A stretch of DNA of 64,000 nt from Gymnopilus junonius. Lineage: Eukaryota; Basidiomycota; Agaricomycetes; Agaricales; Galerinaceae. Below are positions 35,874-46,123 of the stretch, piece by piece. Each line of letters starts with the position of its first letter. The first letter of the stretch is position 1. The DNA lies in the NCBI GenBank assembly GCA_015501075.1, contig JADNYJ010000050.1:1-64000 (forward strand). The letters are read 5' to 3'. The notes beneath the pieces are model-generated. The model did no database searches. It saw only the letters and a program-made list of their open reading frames with translations, and had not been told where the DNA came from. Position numbers and translations under genes: made by a program.

Positions 35874-37660
35874 ATGCCGCCCAAGAAAGCCGCGCAACAA
35901 GAAAAGAAAACATTGCTCGGTCGGCCCAGCAACAACCTCAAGATCGGCATCGTAGGTTTGTTTGCCATCTTCACCCACATTCGTCCTTTCACTTCCTCTC
36001 CAAAGGTCTCCCCAATGTCGGCAAGTCCTCCTTCTTCAATGCCCTGTCCCAAACAGGTTTGTTATCCACCTCATTCTCCTTCCTGCTCTTTCCCACTCTC
36101 TCTCCTTCTAGATCTCGGAAAAGCCGCCAATTTCCCCTATGCCACTATAAACCCTGAAGAGGCTCGCATCCCTGTCCCAGATGCCCGTTTCGAATGGCTC
36201 TATCAAGTCTACAAGCCGGGATCCCGCGTGCCTGCCTTCCTTACCTGTATCGATATCGCTGGCTTAACAGCCGTAGGTCTTCAGCTCTCCTTGTACTTGT
36301 ACCTCGCTCACTCATGGACTAGGGTGCTTCTACTGGTGCTGGCCTCGGTAATGCATTCCTTTCCCATGTCCGTGCCGTAGATGGCATCTTCCAGGTCATT
36401 CGTGCTTTTGACGACGCAGAGGTCATCCACGTCGAAGGAGATGTCGATCCTCTCCGTGATATGGAAATCATCCAAACAGAGCTTCGTCTCAAGGACATTG
36501 ACTGGGTCGAAAAATCTCTCGACAACTTGAAAAAGACTGGTCGCAATCTGGGGAGCACTAGCTTAGCAGACAAGGCCAAGAAAGAAGAAATCGTTAGTTT
36601 TTGTTTTTGCTTGTTCGCCCTTTCCCTTGCCGATCATTCTGTTGCAGGCTATCGTAGAGAAGGTCCTCAAGACCCTGACAGTCGATTCCAAAGATATTCG
36701 AAAAGCTGAATGGAATAACAAAGAGGTACATTCATCAATGCGCTTTTGTGATTCTCCTGCCCCGATGAAAAAGAGCGTAATGCTCGATAACCCAGCTCTT
36801 CGAGAAGGGAGTAACGTCGCAATAGAATCTATGAGAACAATGTCCATCTGACCTTCTGTTACTTCGACCTTGATCCCGGGAAATACTGATGTCCTGTTAA
36901 CCAGATTGATGTGATCAACGGCCTTCAACTGCTCACCGCAAAGCCAGTCACATATCTTGTTAATTTGAGTGAAAAAGATTACATTCGGAAGAAGAACAAA
37001 TGGTATTCAACTCTGCTTATTGACGCATTTACTATCGCCCATCTCTTCTTAGGTTGCCAAAGATCAAAGCCTGGATCGACGCCAATAACACCGGTGACCC
37101 CCTCATTCCATTTTCTGTCGCTCTCGAAGAAAGGCTGGTCGCAATGACTCCGGAGGAGAAAAAGGAAGAAGAAGCAAAGATCGGCGCTGTCAGCGCCCTT
37201 CCAAAAATTACCCAGGCCGGATATTCAAGTCTCGATGTAAGGCGCTTTGAGCCCTGTTCTAGAGATTTCAAAATTCTGACTTTTTCCTTTCGCTCACAGC
37301 TCATCCGGTATTTCACTTGCGGACCCGATGAAGTTCGCGCTTGGACTATTAGAAGAGGAACTAAGGCCCCTCAAGCTGCGGGTGTCATCCAGTACGTTGC
37401 ACTTTTGCGAATTACAATTAAACTTGTCTTATAACCTTCGTCAGCTCTGACTTTGAGAACAAATTCGTTTGCGGTGAAATTATGTCGTATGAAGATCTCA
37501 AGGAACACGGAAGCGAATCAGCTGTCAAGTCGGCAGGAAAGCTTCGACAACAGGGAAAACCTTATGAAAGTATGTTGCATCCACTTCGTTGATATCATAC
37601 CACTGACAGGTTTCATAAGTGATGGATGGCGACATCGCATACTGGAAGGCAGGAGCCTAG
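35874..37660 (+). CDS. OLA1: Obg-like ATPase OLA1/YchF
   Basis: OLA1 is a conserved TRAFAC P-loop NTPase that prefers ATP and binds ribosomes. It reads [12 protein letters not shown], the P-loop [73 protein letters not shown] and the TGS domain ([20 protein letters not shown]), ending [15 protein letters not shown]. About nine introns, all short, restore one frame. An upstream in-frame ATG at 35832 would add MIRALYSTRAVKSR, which looks like a mitochondrial presequence. The start at 35874 is chosen because family members begin MPPKK. Confidence 0.95.
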
Positions 37661-37754
37661 TGTAAATATATTAACAGCCATTAAACACGCCTCATTTTAC
37701 ACATCAAAGTTACCCAGTCTTAAAGAAATGGAATTGGCAAATAAGTGTCCATGA

Positions 37755-38580
37755 TCAATATCTTCTTTGACCTTGAGGCAGATCACGCCGAGTACTTGAA
37801 TCCCACCGTCGACGGTCTCTTTCTCTCTCTCTTTCTCTGTCTCCAGAATCATACCCAGAATCTATGCGGTCTATTTTAGCTGCATTCCGTGGGTCCGATC
37901 GAGGCGTTCGACTGCGACTGCGACTGCGAAGTCTTCGCCCGTCAGGCCTGCGTTCCTTTGACCGAAATCTTGGGGATCGTGAGCGAGAGGGATGTCGTCG
38001 AGGTCGTTCTGGCTTTTCAGCCAATTCATGTACACCATGCGCACCAGTTGACTCAACTTCTTGAGCTCTTTGCGTGCCCGCTTCTCTGCCCTCCGCTCTT
38101 CCTTTCTCCTCCTTTTTTCTTCCTTGTCGGCCTTGGCCTGACTCTCTCCATTTGACGAAGATGCAACAGGGATTGAGTTGGCACCAGTGGTTTTTCCACC
38201 AGTTTTAGAAGCAGGTTCGAAACCCCTTGGCACACGTCAGAAGCCCGAACAATATTCATAGATCAATTGAGACTCACAGAGCAACTGCCAACGCGTCTGC
38301 TTCCAAATCTTTTATCTTCTTTATCTCCTCAGCCCTTTCGGCAGCCGAGGTGTCTATGTCCCGATTGTACCAGTGGATGTCCTTGTTCTTTTGCCATCTG
38401 CCGGTAGGAGCATTGATACTGTGGCCGAGATAATTCTGACGAACAAAATGACTGAGATAAAAAGTTGAGGGTGAAAGAGATGAAGATGGAGCTCACTTCT
38501 CTGTCTTTGTCTGCAGAAACATCGGACCACTTGAACTCTGCTTGGCCTCCTCGAGTGCCGCCGCGAACGGGTTCGAACAT
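37755..38580 (-). CDS. MMTAG2-like protein with RS-rich tail
   Basis: The N-terminus MFEPVRGGTRGGQAEFKWSD, then NYLGHSINAPTGRWQKNKDI and HWYNRD, matches the conserved start of the multiple-myeloma-associated protein 2 family (kinase phosphorylation domain). A basic coiled segment (KRRRKEERRAEKRARKELKK) and an Arg/Ser-dipeptide tail (SRSRSPRFRSKERR, RSRSRSRTPR) follow. Such tails are typical of nuclear RNA-processing proteins and kinase targets. The molecular role is unknown. The frame changes near 38025 between YMNW and the RS tail, by an unseen intron or an indel. Confidence 0.75.
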
Positions 38581-38664
38581 GGTCAAGTACAAGGATGGGT
38601 AATGTTGTCACGCAGCGTGGTTGCGAATGTCACGCCTTAAGTGACTAGTCGATCTTGGACTGGC
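38581..38664. promoter_or_regulatory. 84-bp divergent promoter region
   Basis: The segment lies between the start codons of the MMTAG2-like gene and the poly-proline protein, so it must carry both 5' control regions. No distinct motif is recognised. Confidence 0.4.
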
Positions 38665-41382
38665 ATGGCTCACAAACGCCCCGCAAAGACGGGCAGCTCT
38701 GGCATTCTCTCGGGCGTGCTCAGTTTTGTCTCCAGAGAGTTCGATTCCTTTGTTGCGAGTGCCACCGGCTCTTCGACACCCGTATGCATCTCCTTCTGCA
38801 AGCTCCCCATTTTTCATTCACGCGTTTACATGCAGGGACCATCCCAGTCTCGCGAGTTATCAGGTGAAGAAGAGGATTTTGAGGACCACGATATTTTTTA
38901 CGAAGGATGGGACAAAGACTCACACTCTCAGACGCGTCGCCCAGCAACCCAGGTATCTCCCCAACCTCGTCGGCGCAAAGCCGATTCACCCAAACGCAGC
39001 GCCCCAGGTGATGAAGACGAGCAAGGTGAGCCTTGACTCGTGCTTTCGTGTACATTACTTGAACTTTTGTAGGCGAGTACAGCTCATCTGACTCTCGACA
39101 TAACCCCCGAACCCCCTCCCCGCCTCCAGTTAAACGAGCTTTGAAGCGTCGACGGTCGATAACCATGCCTGGATCCCTCTTTCCTCGCTCCCCCTCTGCG
39201 GAGCCTGATGCAAAGGCAGTTGAGAGAACCCGTGGTCAACACGTCCGATTCCGTTCCAATATTCCAGGTTCCTCTAGCCCCCCTGTCCCTGACACGCACA
39301 AGGTCAGATCAAGTCGCGAGTCTGTCTTGTCACCTCCAAGAAACGCAGGCACACCGCCTGGTCGAGCGCGGATGACATCTTCTGTCAAATTAGCTGTTGA
39401 CAAATTTCATGTAGGGGAAAGTGATGCTGGTCCTTCTATCCTTCTACCCAGCCCCAAAAGGTCGCCGCAGGCTCAACGCTATGTTGATACTCGAAGGGCA
39501 GGTCCTGCATCACCTGCTTACAGTTCTCGAATGGACAAGGGTAAAGGTCGTGCTGTGGATATGGATTCCGTGGACGGCCATGACAATTCTAGTCTGCTTC
39601 GGGTGCAAGGGAAGCAAAAAGAGCTTGTTGCCGCCCGAGAGGAGCTTAGCAGGCATGAACGTCGACTTGATGCTGACAATCAGGGTTCGGTCTCCCTGAT
39701 AGAACAGATTCAGCGTGATCGGGACAGGGACAAGGCAAAGATAAAACTGCTCGAGGAAGAGATTGAAAGGCTCAAGGAAGAGGTAATCTTTCAAGTTCCC
39801 ATCTACTTTTTTCTTTGACGTTTATCAATTTCGGACAGTTATTAAAAAGACCTTCCTCAACAGAGAGTTGGCCACCTCCACCTCCTCCACCTCCCCCACC
39901 TCCTCCCCCATTGAGGAATACAATATCGATCTCCGCAATGACTTCAGAATCTCAGTCTCTTTTTGCCTCAGCCCGTGCAGCTCTTCACAAGGCCCCTGTA
40001 CCTGTTGAAAAGCCTATAAATCCACTTGGCCCTTCAAGACGGCCTGGCATGCCTACAGTGGGACTTACACCAGACAAAATGGCAGCTTTCCTGAATGAAA
40101 TGAAGACGGTTAGGTTGCGCAAAACTTCGGAACGAGGGGCTTTATCTGGAATTTCTTTATCTACAGCATCTACCTTGAATGACAGGATCACTGGACCGGC
40201 TTCGAGACACTCTTTCCCTTCAGAACGGTCACTGTCTATTTCAACGTATACCTCATCGAATAGACCCGGGCTTTCAGACCCTATAGTGTTGCAGAGCAGT
40301 GCTGGTGAAAAACGCAAGCGCAGTATAAGTAGATATCAAGAAGATTTGCGTGAGTGATTGATTTTTGGCCACCTAATATTTTATCTTAGTTAGGCTTTTA
40401 GACGTTCCTTCTAAGCGTCATTCAGGTCTTACGTTTACGGATTCCAATTCAAGCGGAAGTGCAGGATCTAATTCTTTGCAAGTTTCACCACGGATAGTTC
40501 GATATCTTCCTCCTTTCCACCAGCAAAGAGACTGGCTCTTCCAAGCAGACCTCAACAAAGTTCTTCTATCACTGATGCACCTACACCTTCACTATGCTCT
40601 GACAACGACGTTGATCGGGAAGAAACTAGTCCAGAAGAACCACCACCCTCCACACCGCCCATCGGACCCTCGCGTGCATTTTATCGTTTCCGGGGGAATG
40701 GAATCCCTGTTGACGAACGCGAAGTCTCTCGCAAAGTTCCAGACGTGGTCGTGAATAATGATGCTCAAGGAGAACAGGATAGCGACACGTCTTCTTTCAT
40801 CAGAGCAAACCCGCTTCGTCCTAGGCCTAACGTCTTCGACAAGCGGCCGCCATCTTCTCCTTTTCCTGACAAGTCCCCGCGGCGACCGAAGCCTCCAAGC
40901 CGCATTCCCCGGGTGGCTGAAAAAACAACGCCGGATGACAGGACTGACGAAGTGTCGGACGATGAGGATCCCCTCTCGTTATCATTTTCGTCTCCAGACG
41001 ATTCATTCATGCGTCCTCGTAAGCCAGAAAAAGAAGCATCAGCTGCTACTCACCCAGCTAGAACCGCCTCGCCTTCTGCTTCCTCTCATCGATCATCCTC
41101 CAGCCAGAAAAAGTCACAATCGAGTAGGCAACTTAGTTTGCAAGAAGAGATACAGAATGCGGTACATTACTCCGAACGAGACGATGAAGAAGATTTTGAG
41201 AGTGGTGTCCTTGTTGGCGTTGGTACTAGGAGCAAACATCGAGGCTTTTTAGCGCACGGAGGCGCTGGGGATTACCTGTATTCATGGGCGTCGGTTATGT
41301 AGAAGGTGTGGAAGAGGTTGACGATCAAGAGGTCGTAGGCGAAACCTATTCGTCCCGTGCCAGAACCGATCGACGACGATGA
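38665..41382 (+). CDS. Poly-proline, coiled-coil protein with a WH2-like motif
   Basis: No family is recognised with certainty. The N-terminus MAHKRPAKTGSSGILSGVLS is followed by disordered Ser/Pro/Arg-rich sequence, then a coiled coil rich in Asp, Arg, Lys and Glu (about 39600-39780, RDRDRDKAKIKLLEEEIERL). A run of about 14 prolines (near 39870-39912) comes next, and then KMAAFLNEMKTVRLRKTSE, which fits the WH2 actin-binding pattern. The C-terminal part is disordered with acidic Asp/Glu/Ser clusters, a conserved-looking SLQEEIQNAVHYSERDDEED, and ends RARTDRRR. Several introns are used, and the frame changes once near 41265. A cytoskeletal role is a guess. Confidence 0.6.
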
Positions 41383-41633
41383 TCTTGTCCTTATATACCT
41401 TTATCTTTTTGTTTATAATATCTATTGATGATCTTGGTCTTCTCAACCTTTTGTGTTTTGTAATAGTATTCAAATGTAAATAATTTCAGTCCGCGGGCAA
41501 CATTCATTACAAGCACAACATATGCGGAAAGCGAGGAGATGTACGGTAAAAGTGGACTAGTAATAAATGGAGGAAACAAGAAAAATATATAGGGTCCATG
41601 GACATTCCTAGGCATTCATATTACAGACGAGGA

Positions 41634-42950
41634 CTATCGGTATCCCGAGTAGCTTTCATAACTGGGAGGGCCTGGGGGTGATGTTGAGGGTTGTCCAGCA
41701 ATAGAGGCTCGTACGGCAGCATATGGGTCAGCATATTGCATTGTGCGGCTAAGCATTGGACCTCCAAGGTCAGGATCTGGAAGGATAGGCGGTGCTACTG
41801 TATTTGACCGGGCAGGGGAGGCAGTGCCCGAATACCCGAATCCACAGGCGCAGGATCTGAAAAGGCGCCATAGGCGTCCATACTAGGACGGCCTGCCATT
41901 GGCTGGGTGTATGTAGAAGAGGGGGTTGAGAAGATCTCTGAGGATCGGCGAAAGGCGATTGGGGTGCATTGGAGTTGTCGTATCTGTTTGTAGAGGCGCG
42001 AATGGGAGGTATATGGGTATATGATGGCTCGTCTTCATCATCAGCGGGCTCTTCTTCGTCTTGAACAGCTTGAGGACGTTGGAAGGGAGGATCTCTTGAC
42101 ACAGAGAGTTTGCCTGCGCGCCAGTCGAGGACTAGAAGAACAAGGGATGCAAGCCAGCATCCTAGACGACCTAAATGACGACCATAGTGCTATAGGTACG
42201 AGTGACTTACCGAAAGCAAGCCAGAAAAAGATGGCGCCGGCTTTTTTGGTGCTGCACCAACCAGGGAGCGCATTTTTGAAATTGTCGCCGAGTTTCTCTG
42301 CATTGGGATCGTTGGCAGCATTCTTGCAACCGGGTTCTGTCCACGCGGAAATGGTGACGATGAAACTAGAAAACGCGTGAATGGGACGGCAGGAAGGGCT
42401 GAAAAGGGCGCTTACGCGATGAGGAGGCTAAAGGTCAAGCCGGTTCCAGTGAGAATGAACCCGACGCGTACTTCCTTGAGTGCGCGGGCGAGACGGACGA
42501 GTCTGTCGTGTTTTTCGTACACGACCGGGACGGCGAGCATGAAAGCAGAGAGACACATGCCAGCTACTGAGACGAAGATGGCGAAACCGGTGAGGCCGGC
42601 TAGAAGGGGATGAGAAGGGGACTCTGGAGACAAGGAGGAGGAGCAACGCACAGGGCCCGACTTTCCATTTGCCTGGAAGGCGGCGACACTGGCGAAACAG
42701 GCCATGGCGAGAAAGTTGAAGAATATCTGAGAGGCATGGAGGACGACGGTTGGTTTTGAGACGATCATCTAGAGGATGAGATGAGCATGGTATGGAGAGA
42801 TTACGTAAATGAGGAGGAGGAGGAAAGACTGACATCGTCATCGACTGCAACCATGCCGTGGCCGCTGCCAATGCCGGCTGCTGCTGTCCGTGCATTCTTT
42901 GAGGGCGCAATCTTACTGGCGAGGCCGCTGATGAGGTCGAGCAAGGGCAT
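41634..42950 (-). CDS. Four-pass MARVEL-like membrane protein
   Basis: The proposed start MPLLDLISGLASKIAPSKNA leads into four hydrophobic segments: ASQIFFNFLAMACFASVAAF, LTGFAIFVSVAGMCLSAFML, VRVGFILTGTGLTFSLLIA and KKAGAIFFWLAF. A loop between the third and fourth has Cys residues and Trp (SAWTEPGCKNA, NALPGWCSTKK). The C-terminal tail is soluble, acidic then Pro/Ser/Tyr-rich, ending PPSYESYSGYR. This layout fits fungal MARVEL-type plasma-membrane proteins, but no decisive motif is present. Several introns are needed and the exact joins are approximate. Confidence 0.6.
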
Positions 42951-43062
42951 AACTGAAGCAGATGAATGTCGTTTGCAGCTTTCGTCACTGTCGACTGTGC
43001 AACTCAACGGCTGTGTTGTTCTCACGTGCATGATTGTATTAATTTAGATCTAATATATCCTA

Positions 43063-44283
43063 TCATCGTCCTCCATAGTTCTGGGGTATAAGCGATACCG
43101 CTCCTCCTCCGTATGCTGCATGAGGTCCGGGCGACACCCTTCCTCCTCCATATGCCTGCTGTGGCCCCGGTGAGCTTCTTCCTCCAAAGGCCGCCTGCGG
43201 TCCTGGCGATGTCCGTCCTCCGTAGCCCATCTGCGGTCCCGGGCTCTGTCTGCCTGCTGCCACATCATATTCGTATGCTGCGTTCGGCCCAGGGCTCATT
43301 CTTCCAGTGTTCATCTGTGTCATCGGTATGGCTTCTCCGCCCCACCCCCCTGGCGCAACCCCTGTTCCTTGCTCAATCGTGCCAGGAATCGGTCCACGGT
43401 AGGGGTCGTAGTATCCTGATGCTGCTCCCGGGTCGTCTCTGTATGGCTGGTTGGGATTCAGGTGAGGCAAGGGTGGGACAGCATATGGATCAGGCCCGGC
43501 CCCGCTGAAATCAGTCGTCGAATAGTTGGTGGACGGGACGCGTGAGAGCGAACCCTCTGAACCTGTGTCAAACCCGGAGCGACCTGTGTTGTTGACAGGC
43601 AGAGGATGCGAGTCAGCTCCGCTGGCACCATGCGTATTTAGATCGGGCCATTTTATAGCTTCATCTACAGTTGTGAAAGAAAAAAAAAGACGGGCTCAGA
43701 ATAGCTCCTTCAAGTTAAAAATTTGCACGTACTGTCATCAAAGTCAGAGAAGCGCTTCCTGGTAAACTTCCAAACGAAGAAGGCAATGATACCAATGACA
43801 GCAATACCGCCGGCGACAGATAGACCGACAATTGAACCTGTACCCAAACCATTGGAAGAATCGTCTGGTGCGCTTGTTGTGGAAGCAGAGGTGCTGGCTG
43901 AGGTGCTACTGAAAGTAGATGAGCCCGGGACAGTTATGGTCGTGTCAACACCATCACTATTGGTGGTGACCACAGGAGGCTGTGTTGGGGTCGGGGGGCA
44001 GAGGTCGGTGGTGGGGGGCAGAGGTCGATATGGAGGTGGTCGATGTCGATGTCGATGTCGGTGTGGCAGAGGTGGAAGTGGAAGAGGAAGTGGAAGAGGT
44101 CGAGATCGAGGTTGAGGTGGAAGTGGAGGTGGAAGTAGAAGTGTCAGAATTAGTGGCAGAAGTGGCAGAAGTGGAAGCGGAAGTAGGACCCAGAGGAATT
44201 AGGGGCGCAGTATCACGAAAGTATATGTTTGCATTGACTAGGGAAAAAGAAAGAAAAAGCAAAAAGAGAGCAAAGCCCTTCAT
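43063..44283 (-). CDS. Single-pass Ser/Thr-rich membrane protein (Mid2/SKG6-like layout)
   Basis: The signal peptide MKGFALFLLFLSFSLVNA precedes an ectodomain made almost entirely of Ser, Thr and Ala (about 44200-43860), expected to be heavily O-mannosylated. One transmembrane helix follows (GSIVGLSVAGGIAVIGIIAF) and then basic KFTRKRF. The cytoplasmic tail ends in five imperfect repeats of about 11-14 residues with the core SPGPxxAYGG. The layout resembles fungal cell-wall stress sensors, but no cysteine-rich WSC domain is present. The frame changes by one base in a C run near 43995. Two introns are likely. Confidence 0.65.
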
Positions 44284-44490
44284 CGTTGTAGCCGTCCGAC
44301 GACAACGAGTGCGAGAGTTTTGTCACCAGCGTGGCTGTGCACTGCCACTTTCGCACACTGCCTTTGCAAGTAGACGCCCATCCATTACCCTATTGGCAAA
44401 AATGCACGGTAACTTGCTCTGCTTTCCGAACGCGTGCCCTCTGCCCTCTGCAGCATATATAAGCGCGTCAAAGTCATTCCTTGTCATCTC

Positions 44491-45678
44491 ATGGACGACT
44501 CCCCCTACCAAATCAACGTCGAGTGTGAGTGCCCTCCTCGTCTCCCTTTTCTTCCATCTGACCATCCACAGACGTCGACGACAGCCTGCGCTCTCTTCAC
44601 GCTCTAGGCTCGTCCCATGATCTTGCATTCCTTGCCCCGGCTTGGCGCACTTCCTCTGGTGCCTCCGATTCAGGCAGCGACTGTCCGTCCCCTGTCAGCT
44701 CTGCCTTTTCTTCCCCTCTTTTCGGCCCTTTCGACGAGCTTGCCCAGCCCTCCAGTTCCATCTCTGGTCTCGAGGATATGCCCCATCTCTCTCTCTCGGG
44801 CCCTGGCATCCAGAGCACTGCTTGTATACTCTCCAGGATGCCCACGCGACTTTATCCTCCGCCTCCTTGGCTTATTCCGATAGCGGTGCTAGCAGCCTTC
44901 TGGACTTTTTCCCTTATTCCCCTTCTCCTCAGACCTCTGTCTTCAGCTCGGCACATAGTCAAGCCCTTCTCCCGTCGTCGGTCCCTTGACCTTGTTCTCT
45001 TCTCAGGAAGACCATTTGTCCTACCCTCTCACCCCCTCCCCAACAATCTCCGTTTCTGATGACCCATTCCTGACTTCTGGACCATTCGAGCATTATCCTG
45101 CGTCTTCTCCTTCTCCTTCCCACAGCTTCGGACACCCCTTGCCTAGTTCCGAGCCACCCCAGCCAATCGGCATATCAGAGGTGACCGAGTTTATCACGAG
45201 GCCTCAGAATGTCAGTCCCACCTAGATCCAGCAAACATTCGTGCCCAACTGCTGCATACCTTCTCCCCTGACATTGGCGACCCCAATGCAGGCACTCTCA
45301 AAACCTTGTTCAGCAAGAACGCCAAGACCAGCGTCTCTACCCCAGCTGGCCGGGCAGCGAGTGCACTGCGTCGAAAGCACCCTGCCCGGTTTGCCTGTCA
45401 ATTCTGCGATGCTACTTTTACACGAAAGCTTGGCCTCGAAAGTAAGCCGTATTTATATCTGACCATTCTTGTTTTTAACAGAGAGTTCCTTTACAGACCA
45501 TAACAAATCTCACCTCGGTATCACCGACCAACAGTGCAGATTCTGCTTGAAGCTCTTCCCCAACTCTCTGCCGCGACATATGAAGAGATGCAAGGACAAC
45601 CCCGAGCGTATTGCACCCAGAAAAATAAAAAATATTGAGCGAGGCAGAGTCTCCGAAAGTCAATCCAGCGTTGTCTGA
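44491..45678 (+). CDS. C2H2 zinc-finger protein
   Basis: The start MDDSPYQINVE leads into a long Ser/Pro-rich disordered region with acidic and aromatic spots (SSPLFGPFDELAQPSSSISG), which could be an activation domain. Near the C-terminus are two zinc-binding units. The first is CQFCDATFTRKLGLE, completed after an intron by DHNKSHLG; the second is CRFCLKLFPNSLPRHMKRC. The product ends VSESQSSVV. A sequence-specific transcription factor is likely, with unknown targets. Frame changes near 44835 and 44990 without clear introns suggest indels. Confidence 0.65.
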
Positions 45679-46123
45679 GCCTTTCTCTTCGTTATCGTTT
45701 TGCTCTCGAAAATCGCTCCGCATTTTTTTGTCTTTTTAGATTTGGCCATACCCAATTTATTCTATTGTATTTTTTTCTCTAATTATTTTCGCTTCCATTC
45801 TGTATCTTTAACTTTCAAGTTTCATCATGTCATAACTATTAAGTGATAAACTCTATCGATGAAAGAAAAAGGATGATTCCTGATGGGACTATCAGAATAT
45901 CCTCGTGAACGAGTTTGATATCTCCGAGTGCTGAGGTGTCGTTAAGAACGTTTGAGCCTCGCTTTCTTGTGCTTCTTTTTCCCGTGTCTTCATCCCCATT
46001 TCTTGCATGCTATCCTTTCCATAGTACTTGCTCCAGTCCGTTCATCTCGCCATTGATACAGGTATTCGCTATTCTCCTCATTATTGTGCTGCTTATTCAC
46101 TCTCTTCTTGATCATCCTATCAG
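45679..46123. other. Intergenic region with a putative 5' UTR intron
   Basis: The segment 46062-46123 has a GTATTC donor and a pyrimidine-rich CTATCAG acceptor that abuts the next ATG, so it is probably an intron in the 5' UTR of the following gene. The rest holds only short frames. Confidence 0.45.

Noticed and set aside
36319..36579. Minus-strand frames opposite OLA1
   Set aside because: They are shadows of strongly conserved plus-strand exons.
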